NCBI GenBank assembly: GCA_002840565.1
Contig: PHBK01000003.1
Coordinates: 133,722-197,721 of the forward strand
Length of the DNA stretch: 64,000 nucleotides
Direction of reading: 5' to 3'
Origin: Deltaproteobacteria bacterium HGW-Deltaproteobacteria-12
Lineage (GTDB): Bacteria > Desulfobacterota > Syntrophia > Syntrophales > Smithellaceae
How positions within the stretch are numbered: position 1 is the stretch's first letter; each line of letters starts with the position of its first letter. The translations under genes were made by a program, and so were the position numbers. This document shows, one piece after another, positions 8,032 to 17,662 of the stretch. Under the pieces are notes generated by a model. It did not search any database, was not told where the DNA came from, and saw only the letters and a list, made by a program, of their open reading frames with translations.

Positions 8032-8430
8032 TCAGCGCCTTTTTCTGCAGTAGGGGCAAATCTCTTCCGGCGATGATCCGCTCCGGAGGTTTAATGCTTT
8101 ATTGCATTCAGGACACTCTGTTTGTTTCTTTTTGCCGACGGAAACTTCTCCGCCTTCAATTTTCAGCGCTTTTCCGAAAAGCAGAACAGCGGCGACTTTT
8201 TTATGCGCCGATTCGATAATTCTGCCGAAAGTCTGGCGGGAAATGTTCATTTGCGCCGCTGCCTTTTCCTGGTAAAGCTGCTCATAGTCGGCCAAACGGA
8301 TGGCTTCATATTCATCAAGGCTTAACACCACTTCCTCCAATTCCGAAGCGGGAATTCCTCTGGGCTTAAAATAATTTTTATCCGGCATACAACCTACATG
8401 ACGGCAGCATTTTGGTCGGGGCATTGCCAT
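8032..8430 (-). CDS. DUF134-family helix-turn-helix protein
   Basis: 132 residues. The N-terminus (PRPKCCRHVGCMPDKNYFKPRG) and the LSLDEYEAIRLADYEQLYQEKAAAQMNISRQTFGRI segment are diagnostic of DUF134, a predicted DNA-binding family. A C-terminal CPECNKA...CPYC zinc ribbon follows. Homologues typically accompany NifX-like and MinD-ferredoxin genes. A strong sigma-70-type promoter lies just upstream, so this is the first gene of a DUF134-NifX-activator operon. Binding to the direct repeats in that promoter is a testable guess. Confidence 0.9.
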   Translation of the reverse strand: MAMPRPKCCRHVGCMPDKNYFKPRGIPASELEEVVLSLDEYEAIRLADYEQLYQEKAAAQMNISRQTFGRIIESAHKKVAAVLLFGKALKIEGGEVSVGKKKQTECPECNKALNLRSGSSPEEICPYCRKRR

Positions 8431-8447
8431 TTTTCTCCTTGCCCGTA

Positions 8448-8476
8448 ATTATAAGCATATGCCCATAATAAGTCAA
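8448..8476 (-). promoter_or_regulatory. Sigma-70-type promoter of the DUF134 operon
   Basis: On the minus strand TTGACT (8476-8471) is followed after 17 bases by a perfect TATAAT (8453-8448). Transcription would start near 8441, just upstream of the AAGGAG site for DUF134. The spacer contains a GCATATGC palindrome (8455-8462). Confidence 0.75.
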
Positions 8477-8500
8477 GCTTTAATTATGGCTTTAATTATG
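8477..8500. repeat. Tandem 12-bp direct repeat next to the DUF134 promoter
   Basis: GCTTTAATTATG occurs twice back to back, immediately upstream of the -35 box of the DUF134 promoter. The position and the one-helical-turn period suit a regulator binding two sites on one face of DNA; the binding protein is unknown. Confidence 0.6.
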
Positions 8501-8697
8501 TCTCTGAGTTCAGCCTGGGCGCTGTAATTGAATAATGCATGAAAATAGGAGTATATAAGTATCGGCAATAACTACGGTGCCGATATTGCAGGCAATTGGC
8601 CGGAAAAGAAAAAAAGGCTGTGACCATTCTTGATCTATGGTGGCAAATAGAGTATAAAAAAAAGAATTTCATTTCAGAGCAAAAAGGGGGATTCGGT

Positions 8698-9861
8698 ATG
8701 AAAAAAGCGCTTAATGTTATCGGCGTGCTTCTCGTACTGGCCGTGTTGGTGTTCTTCTTTTACCTTCCGTCGTATGTGGACGAGAAATGGAACTATGGAT
8801 ACGCGCAGCCGCCATACAAAGTTTCGCCCGAGGCGGCGGCGCTGCACAAGACGCTGTTCATTGCCGATATGCATAATGATTCTCTCATGTGGGACAGGGA
8901 TTTACTGAAAAAAAACATCCGGGGTTACATTGACCTGCCCCGGATGCAGGAAGGCAACATCGCCCTGCAGAATTTCATGGCCGTGACGAAAACACCGCGG
9001 GGCATGAATATCGACGGCAACGCCGGCACAACGGACAATATCACCATTCTCGCCATTGCCGAACTATGGCCGGTTTCATCCTGGTTTAGCCTCAAAGAAC
9101 GGGCGCTCTATCTGGCGTCAAAGCTGCACCGGTTTGCCGAGCGCTCCAATGGAAAACTTGTTGTGATCAAGAGTGCGGACGAGTTCGGGAAATTTCTGGA
9201 GCGGCGCCGGAAAGAACCGGACCTTGTCGGTGGCGTGCTCGGAATCGAAGGAACGCAGGTGCTCGAAGGCGACCCCGGCAACATTAAGGCAATTTATGAC
9301 GCGGGTTATCGGGTGGTCGGGCTTGTTCATTTCTTTGATAACGAGATGGCGGGGTCCATGCACGGCGTAGCCAAGGGAGGGTTGACCGACAAGGGGAGAG
9401 AAATGCTGCGGCTCGCGGAACAAAAACGCATGATCATCGATCTCGCGCATTCATCATCGCAAACGATTAATGAAGTTCTGGAGCTCTCGACGCGGCCGGT
9501 AATGGTATCGCATACCGGCGTGAAAGGAACGGTCAACAATAACCGGAACCTTTCCGACGACCAGCTCCGGCAGATCGCCGCCAAAGGCGGTCTTATCGGC
9601 ATCGGATTCTGGGAGGAGGCGATTGGCCCTATCACCGACCTGAAGGCGACGGTGCGGGCAATCAAACATGCCGTGAAGATAGCCGGTATTGACAGCATCG
9701 GTCTTGGTTCCGATTCGGATGGGAGCGTTCCGATGCCGTTTGCCGCATCCGGGATGGTCCTGCTGACCCAGGAACTTCTGAAGGAAGGATTCACCGAAAC
9801 CGAGATCAGGAAGATCATGGGTGAAAACCAGGCGGCGTTTTATAAGAAGATGCTTCCTTAG
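8698..9861 (+). CDS. Membrane-anchored dipeptidase (peptidase family M19)
   Basis: 387 residues from the ATG at 8698 with an AAGGGGG site; a TTG at 8596 is in frame but lacks support. The N-terminal 25 residues form a hydrophobic signal anchor (ALNVIGVLLVLAVLVFFFYLP), so the enzyme faces outside the cytoplasm. Zinc-site motifs of renal-dipeptidase-like enzymes are present: ADMHNDS, LGIEGTQ, VVGLVHF, VMVSHTG and GLGSDSDG. It would cleave dipeptides, possibly including D-residue peptides from the cell wall. It stands alone. Confidence 0.92.
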   Translation: MKKALNVIGVLLVLAVLVFFFYLPSYVDEKWNYGYAQPPYKVSPEAAALHKTLFIADMHNDSLMWDRDLLKKNIRGYIDLPRMQEGNIALQNFMAVTKTPRGMNIDGNAGTTDNITILAIAELWPVSSWFSLKERALYLASKLHRFAERSNGKLVVIKSADEFGKFLERRRKEPDLVGGVLGIEGTQVLEGDPGNIKAIYDAGYRVVGLVHFFDNEMAGSMHGVAKGGLTDKGREMLRLAEQKRMIIDLAHSSSQTINEVLELSTRPVMVSHTGVKGTVNNNRNLSDDQLRQIAAKGGLIGIGFWEEAIGPITDLKATVRAIKHAVKIAGIDSIGLGSDSDGSVPMPFAASGMVLLTQELLKEGFTETEIRKIMGENQAAFYKKMLP

Positions 9862-10084
9862 AACTAAATGACCTGGCAGCATAAAGTTGAATCAGTCTGG
9901 AATCAAAGATGATTTGCCGTATTTCTGCGGTTTTTCCCTGCCTCATCTCAACTTCCGATGACATTTAATGGCGATGATCCGGCTTTTTAATATTATATTG
10001 ACAAAGGAAGCTCTTTTCCTTATTTTGCCTGCGCAGGTTCCGGCAGGGAGGAATGAAGAAAAAACGATTCAGGGAGCAGGAAAT

Positions 10085-10171
10085 ATGTTTAAGCGGCTGA
10101 TATTGGGCCTTCTCATTTTGTTGTTGATTTACAGAGGATGCAAGAAAAAAACCAGACCTGACGAGTCTTGA
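10085..10171 (+). CDS. Possible small single-pass membrane protein (28 aa)
   Basis: A short reading frame starting at the ATG at 10085, with GCAGGAAAT upstream, encodes a hydrophobic helix (LILGLLILLLIY) followed by a charged tail, GCKKKTRPDES. It ends 18 bases before the DUF6125 gene, suggesting an operon. An in-frame ATG at 9968 would make 67 residues but has no good ribosome-binding site. Existence as a protein is uncertain. Confidence 0.4.
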   Translation: MFKRLILGLLILLLIYRGCKKKTRPDES

Positions 10172-10189
10172 CACAAGGAGCAAGCAGCA

Positions 10190-10678
10190 ATGCATTTGAC
10201 AACGGAACAATTATTTGACCTTTCCCGATCGGCCTTCATCCGGCTGGACGGAGCCTGGTTTCTGGCCCTGGCGGATAAAATGGGTAAGGATGCGGCCTGG
10301 GATATTGATGTGGAGGCCTGGAAGCGTTTTTCCTATGTCCTGGGAAAAAAGATGAGAGAACGGTTTTTCCCCAACCCGGTATGGCCGGAGAGTTTTCTGG
10401 AAGCTCTGGAGATATTCGCAACGGTGATGGATATGAAGGGAAGAAGCGTTACCTTTGCCGGAAATAACATTACGGTCAAGGTGACGGACTGTGAAACGCA
10501 GAAAGCCATTGCCAAGGCCGGTGTCGCCGACTGCGGCATTGCAACGGTGGAGACCTATCGGGGGCTGGCGCGCGGCATCTTCGGCAAGGACATTCCCCTG
10601 AAAGTGTCGCACATGAAAAATCTCAACCGGGGTGACGCCTTTTGTGAGGTCGTTATCAGCCGTCCGGCGGCAGTTTAA
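10190..10678 (+). CDS. DUF6125-like cytosolic protein
   Basis: 162 residues without signal or membrane segment. The region LDGAWFLALADKMGKDAAWDIDVEAWKRFSYVLG matches the conserved start of DUF6125-type proteins, followed by a second half with several cysteines (VTDCETQ, VADCGIA). A CAAGGAG site precedes the ATG. Function is unknown; the domain assignment is from memory of the family pattern. It converges with the CoA-transferase gene, leaving about 20 bases between the stops. Confidence 0.7.
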   Translation: MHLTTEQLFDLSRSAFIRLDGAWFLALADKMGKDAAWDIDVEAWKRFSYVLGKKMRERFFPNPVWPESFLEALEIFATVMDMKGRSVTFAGNNITVKVTDCETQKAIAKAGVADCGIATVETYRGLARGIFGKDIPLKVSHMKNLNRGDAFCEVVISRPAAV

Positions 10679-10699
10679 CCGGGGGACAGGTTTCTTCTG

Positions 10700-12562
10700 T
10701 TACTCCTTTTCCTTCAACTCTGCCAAAGGAGTGAAGGGGATGGTTAGTTCATAGATGCCTCGGGATAGAACAGTCTGAACAGGGAAGGGCGCCTTTTCGA
10801 ACACTTTCAGCATTGATTTATTCGTTGCCAGAACGTCGGCGGTGAAGCCCTGAATACCATCTTCACGGGCCGTACGAATCAGTAATTCGAGGAGATACGA
10901 AGCGATGCCCCTGCTCTGATACTCTTCGTCTACAACGAATGCCACATCGGCAAAGCCATCCTGTTTCATGCGGGCATAGCGCGCCTCGGCAATGATTTTT
11001 TCGGTGCCGGCAGCAACCTCGACCATACCGACAATCGACATCACCAAACGATAATTCACATTGACATATTCCTGCATTTTTTTATGGGGCATTGCCTTGA
11101 TGGAAGTGAAGTACCGGGAATAAACGGCCTGATCGGAAAAGCGGTAGAACAGGTCGCGCATCTTTTCTTCATCGGAAGGTTTGATCGGCCGGAAATTAAC
11201 CTTCAGGCCGTCTTTAAACTCATGGGAGCAGATGACCCTGGAGGGGTAAAGGTGTCCCGATTCCGGGAAAAAAATCTGGTCGGCGTAAAGTAATTTTGCC
11301 TCTTTGGCCTGCCTGACCAGGTCCGCACGGTCAGCGGGATGGGCGATGTCAATCAGTTCCTGTGCGCGCTCCCGCATTGTTTTTCCCAGGAGATATGCCA
11401 CGCCGTATTCCGTCACGACCAGATCCATGGATTCGCGATTCGTAAACTGAAAAGGCATATTATCAACAGAAAGTACAATATTCGGCATACCCTTGATGTT
11501 GCGGCTGGGCAGACCGAAGATTGTCCGGCCATTTTTCGAAAGTGACGCGCCGATAAAAATCTCCTGCACATTTCCCGGACCGGCGGTAACATTCCCCTTG
11601 CCTGTGTGCAGGGCGACATTCCCCGTTAAATCAATTTTTCGAGCCGGAAGAATGGCGGTCATCCGGTTATTGCTGCCGATTATATTCGGGTCGGTGATCA
11701 CGTTTTCCGGCTGAAAGTCCACAAGCGGATTGCGATCCAGCCAGTTCATCAATTTTTCCGTGCCCAGCAGATAGGATGCGGAGCATTTGCCGCGCTGAAA
11801 TCCTTTGTAGCGGTTAGTGACAGCACCGCTCTTCACCAGATCCATCAGGGCGTCAGTGAAAAAAGGCGAATGAATGCCCAGATTCTTTTTTGCAGCCAGT
11901 TGGATGGCTAAAGCTTCATAGAGCGGTCCAATGCCGAAGGATATGCAGCTTCTGTCTTCAACTACAGATGCTATATTCGCGGCGATTTCCAGATAAACAT
12001 CCGCCAGCGGCCAACGGGGAATGTAAAGCGGCAGTTCTGTGGAATTGACAAAATAGTTGAATTCATCCACATGCACAAGCGTATCGCCATGAATACGGGG
12101 AGCGTGCTCATTGATTTCACCGACAACCAGATGAGAGACTTCCATAGCTTGCCTTTCTACATCCACGCCCACCAGGCAGGAATAACCGTTTTCATCCGGC
12201 GGAGAAATCTGAATGAAGGTCGCGTCAATATGAATTGCTCCCGATTTGAACAGCGCCGGTATTTTGGAAAATCTGCTGGGGATAAGATCGACTCTTCCTG
12301 CACTCACGGCTTCGGAGGCAATCCAGCCGGAGAAAAATGTCCTCAGGCGAAATTTCCGTGAATATCTCTCATCAATCGGTATTGTATCCCCGATGCTTAC
12401 CAGCTGAATTAATTCCAGGTCCTGCAGGTTATATTCTTCTGAAGCCATGAGATTTTTAACCAGCGTCCGCGGTTCCGCCATTCCCGTGCCGAGAAAAATA
12501 GTCATACCCGGTTCGATTTTAGAGAGAACTTCCTTTGGAGAAACGACTTTATTCTTCCACAT
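10700..12562 (-). CDS. Acetyl-CoA hydrolase/transferase fused to a GNAT acetyltransferase domain
   Basis: 620 residues. Residues 1 to about 430 form the acetyl-CoA hydrolase/CoA-transferase fold, with the PGNVQEIFIGASLSKNGRTIFGLPS and ESMDLVVTEYGVAYLLGKTMRERAQELIDIAHP segments of the family. From about residue 455 a GNAT domain follows, with acetyl-CoA motif A in VDEEYQSRGIASYLLELL. Such fusions are known in anaerobic Proteobacteria. The CoA-transferase half would swap CoA between acetate and acyl-CoA; the GNAT half could acetylate a protein or sense acetyl-CoA. Confidence 0.9.
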   Translation of the reverse strand: MWKNKVVSPKEVLSKIEPGMTIFLGTGMAEPRTLVKNLMASEEYNLQDLELIQLVSIGDTIPIDERYSRKFRLRTFFSGWIASEAVSAGRVDLIPSRFSKIPALFKSGAIHIDATFIQISPPDENGYSCLVGVDVERQAMEVSHLVVGEINEHAPRIHGDTLVHVDEFNYFVNSTELPLYIPRWPLADVYLEIAANIASVVEDRSCISFGIGPLYEALAIQLAAKKNLGIHSPFFTDALMDLVKSGAVTNRYKGFQRGKCSASYLLGTEKLMNWLDRNPLVDFQPENVITDPNIIGSNNRMTAILPARKIDLTGNVALHTGKGNVTAGPGNVQEIFIGASLSKNGRTIFGLPSRNIKGMPNIVLSVDNMPFQFTNRESMDLVVTEYGVAYLLGKTMRERAQELIDIAHPADRADLVRQAKEAKLLYADQIFFPESGHLYPSRVICSHEFKDGLKVNFRPIKPSDEEKMRDLFYRFSDQAVYSRYFTSIKAMPHKKMQEYVNVNYRLVMSIVGMVEVAAGTEKIIAEARYARMKQDGFADVAFVVDEEYQSRGIASYLLELLIRTAREDGIQGFTADVLATNKSMLKVFEKAPFPVQTVLSRGIYELTIPFTPLAELKEKE

Positions 12563-12666
12563 GATTTATTGCCTTTTTTGGATTCTGCGGGGGGATATAT
12601 AATACAGGTGCGTCTTATTTGCAAGTTCACCTGCACTATTGATTTCGGGCGGGAAATTTAATCCGG

Positions 12667-14100
12667 CTATTTTTTTTCCAGGCAAAACTTATTGATGGTA
12701 TCGGGAGGGGCGAGCGGATAGTCGCCGGTATAGCAGGCCAGGCAAAAGCAATCGGCATTCATACCCGTAGCCCGGACCATACCCTCCACGGTCAGATAGT
12801 GTAAAGAGTCCAGACCGATGAATTCGGCAATAGCTTTTTCATTGCCTTTTCTTGCCGCCAGCAGTTCTCCCTTGGAGGAAAAATCGATGCCGTACGGGCA
12901 GGGATGAATCGTCGGCGGACAACTGATGGCCATATGAATTTCTTTAACGCCGATTCCCCTTAAATTCTGCACGCGATTGCGGCTGGTTGTGCCGCGGATA
13001 ATCGAATCTTCGACTATCAGCACTTTTTTGCCGGCCAGGAGCGGCCGCACGGGGTTGAGTTTTACGCGCACGCCGAAATCACGCATCAGCTGGGTCGGCT
13101 GAATGAATGTTCTGCCGACATAATGATTGCGAATCATTCCCATCTCAAAGGTGATACCGGATTCTTCGGCGTAACCCAGAGCCGCATAGTTGCCCGAGTC
13201 GGGGAAGGGCATGACAATATCTACGTTGGGAACATACTCACGCGCAAGTTCGTAACCCAGTCGCTTCCGGCACAAATAAACATTCTGACCGAAGATCTGG
13301 CTGTCCGGGCGGGCGAAATAAATCAATTCAAAAATGCAATGGCATGGTTTTACCGCAGGAAAAGGCTGGATGCTTTGGCAGCCGGATTCATCGATAATAA
13401 GTATTTCACCGGGGTTGACATCACGGATATATTTGGCGGCAACCAGATCAAAGGCACAGGTTTCCGAAGCGACAACCCAGCTGCCGTTCAGCTTGCCCAG
13501 GGCCAGCGGCCGGAATCCCCGGGGATCACGCGCGGCAATAATTTTATCGCGGGTAAGCATGATGATGCTGTAGGCGCCTTCAACCCGGGAAAGAGCGGCA
13601 ACCAGAGCTTTTTCCAATCCATCCTTTAAATGCGGGGCCATCAGGTGAATGATTATTTCGCTGTCCATGGTCGACTGAAAGATCGATCCGTTGCTTTCCA
13701 GTTCCTGCCGCAATTGCTGGGCATTGATAATATTTCCGTTATGGGCCAGGGCATAATACTCATCGGCGAAATGAACCAGAAAAGGCTGGGCATTGGAAAG
13801 GACTGAAGAACCGGTTGTGGAATAGCGGACATGCCCGATTGCTAATTTGCCGGGGAGCTTCTGCAGGTTAGGTTCTTTAAATACCTCCGAGGCGAGTCCC
13901 ATTCCCTTATGGTCCCAGACCTGGCAGCCGTCGGAGCTGACGATTCCGGCTGATTCCTGACCCCGGTGCTGCAAGGCAAAAAGTCCGAAAAAGGTCAGGC
14001 GGGAAGCTTCCTCATGGCCGTAAATAGCGAAAATACCGCACTCTTCGCGGGGGCGGCCGGACTCATTTAAATTATTATAGACATCCATATTAAATCTCAT
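12667..14100 (-). CDS. purF: Amidophosphoribosyltransferase (first step of purine synthesis)
   Basis: 477 residues. The catalytic cysteine follows a short propeptide (REECGIFAIYGHEEASRL), as in Bacillus-type enzymes that self-process. The glutaminase domain is followed by a phosphoribosyltransferase domain with VLIVEDSIIRGTTSRN, the PRPP loop. The four Fe-S ligands of the Bacillus type are represented in CIFELIYFARPDS, HPCPYG and CFCLAC. The start is either 14100 or the ATG four codons later; neither has a strong site. It ends the glnN-glnA-carA-guaA-carB-purF run and uses glutamine. Confidence 0.95.
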   Translation of the reverse strand: MRFNMDVYNNLNESGRPREECGIFAIYGHEEASRLTFFGLFALQHRGQESAGIVSSDGCQVWDHKGMGLASEVFKEPNLQKLPGKLAIGHVRYSTTGSSVLSNAQPFLVHFADEYYALAHNGNIINAQQLRQELESNGSIFQSTMDSEIIIHLMAPHLKDGLEKALVAALSRVEGAYSIIMLTRDKIIAARDPRGFRPLALGKLNGSWVVASETCAFDLVAAKYIRDVNPGEILIIDESGCQSIQPFPAVKPCHCIFELIYFARPDSQIFGQNVYLCRKRLGYELAREYVPNVDIVMPFPDSGNYAALGYAEESGITFEMGMIRNHYVGRTFIQPTQLMRDFGVRVKLNPVRPLLAGKKVLIVEDSIIRGTTSRNRVQNLRGIGVKEIHMAISCPPTIHPCPYGIDFSSKGELLAARKGNEKAIAEFIGLDSLHYLTVEGMVRATGMNADCFCLACYTGDYPLAPPDTINKFCLEKK

Positions 14101-14234
14101 TTCCAGGCAGTCATTTCCCCGCCCTCTTGTGCCCTTATAATTTCTAAAACTCCATTTATGTTTTGCAATACTTCATTATTCCAAAACCTCATAACGTTGA
14201 ATCCCTGTTTGCGGAGATACGCATCTGCATGTCT
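14097..14234 (-). pseudogene. C-terminal remnant of a DUF559 endonuclease-like gene
   Basis: In one minus-strand frame between two stop codons and the purF start, 45 codons read [20 protein letters not shown], then EVLQNINGVLEIIR and an unrelated tail. The RFWNNEVL...GVLE pattern is the C-terminal signature of DUF559 proteins (Vsr-like nuclease fold). There is no start codon and the catalytic part is missing, so this is a fragment. It overlaps the 3' end of carB in a different frame, and its stop overlaps the purF ATG. Confidence 0.65.
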
Positions 14235-17200
14235 TTATTATGGTATTCCTGCAGCGAGCAAACCTGCCAATCTTCGTTAATTATTGCCTGCGTCGCCTCA
14301 CATAAAGCACGTGCACCGGCAATGGTTGTCGTATAAATAATATTATAGGTAAGCGCTCCCCGCCGGATATGATATGCGTCGCGGGTGGATTTTCGTCCGA
14401 GACTGGTATTGATTACCATGGAAATATCGCCGTTTTTAATGTGATCGACAATGTTCGGCCGTCCTTCACTGACTTTAAGAACTATCCGGGCTTCAATCCC
14501 GTTTCTTTCCAGATGTCCAGCCGTACCGCGGGTGGCTGCTATTTGAAAGCCCATTTCCCGGAAGATCCTGGCAACCGGTATTATTTTGTCTTTATGGTAA
14601 TCGTGTGCACTGATAAAAACGGTTCCGGCAATCGGCAGCTTAAAGCCGGCGGCCATTTGCGACTTGGCGAATGCTAACCCGAAGGAATGGTCGATGCCCA
14701 TGACCTCGCCGGTCGATTTCATCTCCGGCCCCAGCAGAATATCGACGTTGGGGAAACGATTGAAAGGGAAGACGGCTTCCTTCACGGAAATATATTCCGG
14801 TTTAATGGTTTTAGTGAAACCCAATTCCGGCAGGGTTTGGCCCAGCATGACCTTGGTGGCCAGTTTGGCCAGAGGTACACCGATGGCTTTGCTGACAAAA
14901 GGAACAGTGCGGGAGGCCCGGGGATTGACCTCCAGAACATACAGGATTCCATCTTTAATGGCATACTGAATGTTCATGAGGCCGACGACATTTAATTCGG
15001 CGGCGAGCATGGTTGTTTGCCTTTTGATCAGTTCCAGCAGTCCGGCCGATATGGTCAGGGGCGGTAAGACACAGGCGCTGTCGCCGGAATGAATTCCCGC
15101 CTCTTCGATATGCTCCATGATTCCGGCGACGACAGTATTTTGCCCGTCACTCAGGGCGTCGACGTCAACTTCAATGGCGTCTTCTAAAAACTTGTCGATC
15201 AGTATCGGATGATCCGGAGAAACCAGCATTGCTTTGGCCATAAAGGACTTCAGTGTATCCGGATCGTAGACTATTTCCATGGAGCGGCCGCCCAGCACGT
15301 AAGAAGGGCGAACCAGCACCGGATAACCGATCCGTTCGGCAGCGGTCAGAGCATCTTCAATGGTTCTCGCGGTGTCATTGTCCGGCTGCTGGAGATTCAG
15401 TTTCGTGACGATTTCCTGAAAACGGTCGCGATTTTCCGCCCGGTCGATGGCGTCGGGCGAAGTGCCGAGTATATGTACTCCGGCGGCTTCCAGGCCGCGG
15501 GCCAGATTGAGCGGAGTTTGTCCGCCGAATTGGACTATTACACCATCCGGTTTCTCCGTCTGCAGGATATGTAAAACATCTTCGAGCGTGACCGGTTCAA
15601 AAAACAGTTTGTCGGAAGTATCATAATCCGTACTTACTGTTTCCGGGTTGGAGTTGATCATGATGCTCTCGATGCCCTCCTCCCTCAAGGCAAAAGAAGC
15701 GTGAACACAGCAATAGTCGAATTCAATTCCCTGACCGATGCGGTTCGGTCCGCCGCCGATAATCGCCACTTTCTTTTTGACGGAAGGACGCGTTTCGTTT
15801 TCCGTCTCATAGGTGGAATAATAATAGGGGGTATAAGCTTCAAATTCCGCGGCACAGGTATCAACCAGTTTGTAAACCGGGGTGATTTTTTCCTGTGCGC
15901 GTAAACTTCTAATTTCCTGTTCTGTTTTTCCCCAGACAAAGGCCAGAGCGCGGTCGGCAAACCCCATGGCCTTTGCTGCTTTCAGCAATTCCACGGAAGG
16001 CGCAGAATTTTTCAATTCCTCTTCGGCGGCAACAATTTCCGCCAGCTGATGTAAAAACCAGGGATCAATTTTTGTCAGTTGCTGTATCTCGGTTACGGTA
16101 ACTCCCTTCTGAAGGGCGGCGGCTATGTAAAATAAACGCAGAGAGTTCGGAAGGACAAGCTTGTTTTTCAATAATTCTTTGTTGTCAGTTATATCGGCCG
16201 GCAGCGGATATACCAGGCTGAAGCGGCCGATTTCCAGTGAACGGACGGCTTTTTGCAGCGCTTCCTTGAAAGTACGGCCGATGGCCATTGTTTCGCCGAC
16301 CGATTTCATCGAAGTTGTCAACAAATCATCCGTTTCCGGGAATTTCTCGAATGTCCAGCGCGGGATTTTAACGACACAGTAATCTATGGTCGGCTCAAAT
16401 GAAGCCATTGTTTCGCGGGTGATGTCGTTGGGAATTTCATCGAGCGTATAACCCACCGCCAGTTTGGCGGCGATTTTCGCTATAGGAAATCCCGTTGCTT
16501 TCGATGCGAGCGCCGATGACCGTGATACGCGGGGATTCATTTCGACGACAATCATTTCGCCGGTGGCCGGATGAATGGCAAACTGGACATTGGAACCGCC
16601 GGTTTCCACGCCGATTTCCCGCATAATGGCAATGGCTGCATCGCGCATGTGCTGATATTCGCGGTCAGTGAGTGTTTGGGCCGGGGCAACAGTGATTGAT
16701 TCCCCTGTATGCACGCCCATCGCGTCGAAATTTTCAATAGAACAGATGATGACAACATTATCCGCGCGGTCGCGCATCACTTCCAGTTCATATTCTTTCC
16801 AGCCCAGGACTGATTCTTCAATCATCACCTCCCGGATCATGCTGGCATCCAGGCCGGCCTGGGCAATTTCCAGCAGCTCTTCACGGTTATAAGCCACACC
16901 GCTGCCGGTTCCGCCCAGGGTAAAAGCTGCGCGGACAATGATCGGGAATCCGATCTCGACGGCAATTTTCATGACCTCTTGTATACTGTGGGCAAAACCG
17001 CTCCGCGGCATCCGCAGGCCGATTTTTTCCATGGCTTTCCGGAATTTTTCCCGGTCTTCCGCTTTGTGAATAACCGGAAGCGAGGCGCCGATCATTTCCA
17101 CGCCGTACTTCTGAAGAACTCCGCTTTCGGCCAGCGCAACGGCGGTATTTAAACCGGTCTGCCCGCCCAGCGTAGGCAAGAGCGCATCCGGTCTTTCGCG

Positions 17201-17437
17201 GGCAATAATCTTGGTGACTGCCTCCGGGGTGATGGGCTCCACATAGGTGCGGTTGGCCATTTCCGGGTCGGTCATAATTGTTGCCGGATTGCTGTTGATT
17301 AAAACAACTTCATAGCCTTCTTCGCGCAGGGCTTTACAGGCCTGCGTTCCGGAATAATCAAATTCGCAGGCCTGGCTGATAATGATCGGCCCGGAGCCGA
17401 TCAGGAGTATTTTTTTTATGTCGGTTCGTTTCGGCAC
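14189..17437 (-). CDS. carB: Carbamoyl phosphate synthase large subunit
   Basis: 1082 residues, standard length. Two homologous ATP-grasp halves are visible, each opening with an [15 protein letters not shown] loop and a GGQT(G/P)LN motif, and a C-terminal MGS-like allosteric domain ends near SLQEYH. The last 16 residues ([16 protein letters not shown]) come from reading into a DUF559 remnant rather than from native carB sequence. It makes carbamoyl phosphate for pyrimidines and arginine with CarA. guaA lies between carA and carB, which are usually adjacent. Confidence 0.97.
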   Translation of the reverse strand: MPKRTDIKKILLIGSGPIIISQACEFDYSGTQACKALREEGYEVVLINSNPATIMTDPEMANRTYVEPITPEAVTKIIARERPDALLPTLGGQTGLNTAVALAESGVLQKYGVEMIGASLPVIHKAEDREKFRKAMEKIGLRMPRSGFAHSIQEVMKIAVEIGFPIIVRAAFTLGGTGSGVAYNREELLEIAQAGLDASMIREVMIEESVLGWKEYELEVMRDRADNVVIICSIENFDAMGVHTGESITVAPAQTLTDREYQHMRDAAIAIMREIGVETGGSNVQFAIHPATGEMIVVEMNPRVSRSSALASKATGFPIAKIAAKLAVGYTLDEIPNDITRETMASFEPTIDYCVVKIPRWTFEKFPETDDLLTTSMKSVGETMAIGRTFKEALQKAVRSLEIGRFSLVYPLPADITDNKELLKNKLVLPNSLRLFYIAAALQKGVTVTEIQQLTKIDPWFLHQLAEIVAAEEELKNSAPSVELLKAAKAMGFADRALAFVWGKTEQEIRSLRAQEKITPVYKLVDTCAAEFEAYTPYYYSTYETENETRPSVKKKVAIIGGGPNRIGQGIEFDYCCVHASFALREEGIESIMINSNPETVSTDYDTSDKLFFEPVTLEDVLHILQTEKPDGVIVQFGGQTPLNLARGLEAAGVHILGTSPDAIDRAENRDRFQEIVTKLNLQQPDNDTARTIEDALTAAERIGYPVLVRPSYVLGGRSMEIVYDPDTLKSFMAKAMLVSPDHPILIDKFLEDAIEVDVDALSDGQNTVVAGIMEHIEEAGIHSGDSACVLPPLTISAGLLELIKRQTTMLAAELNVVGLMNIQYAIKDGILYVLEVNPRASRTVPFVSKAIGVPLAKLATKVMLGQTLPELGFTKTIKPEYISVKEAVFPFNRFPNVDILLGPEMKSTGEVMGIDHSFGLAFAKSQMAAGFKLPIAGTVFISAHDYHKDKIIPVARIFREMGFQIAATRGTAGHLERNGIEARIVLKVSEGRPNIVDHIKNGDISMVINTSLGRKSTRDAYHIRRGALTYNIIYTTTIAGARALCEATQAIINEDWQVCSLQEYHNKDMQMRISANRDSTL

Positions 17438-17662
17438 TGATTCACCTTAACAAATATTTTTTCTTTCCATCTCAGGCGATATGCCGGCTCACGGAATTGC
17501 GAATGGAAGCTTTTTCCGGGCAACCCTGTCTGTGCAGCGAAATGACCGCCGGATCGCTTGTGTGAGCGCCGGAGGCGCGAGTTTGCGAACCGGCAGTGAA
17601 GCGAGCAGTTAAAGGGTCGGGAAAAGATTCTGAGCACTGTAAGCTGGTATATCGCCACCCCT
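17438..17662. other. GC-rich spacer between guaA and carB with short inverted repeat
   Basis: 225 bases without a convincing gene. The segment contains GCGCC-GGA-GGCGC, a short strong palindrome, and looks compositionally unlike the surrounding coding sequence. Frames through it translate to Ser/Arg/Cys-rich peptides with no family resemblance. It may be a dispersed repeat or gene debris; I cannot place it. Confidence 0.4.
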
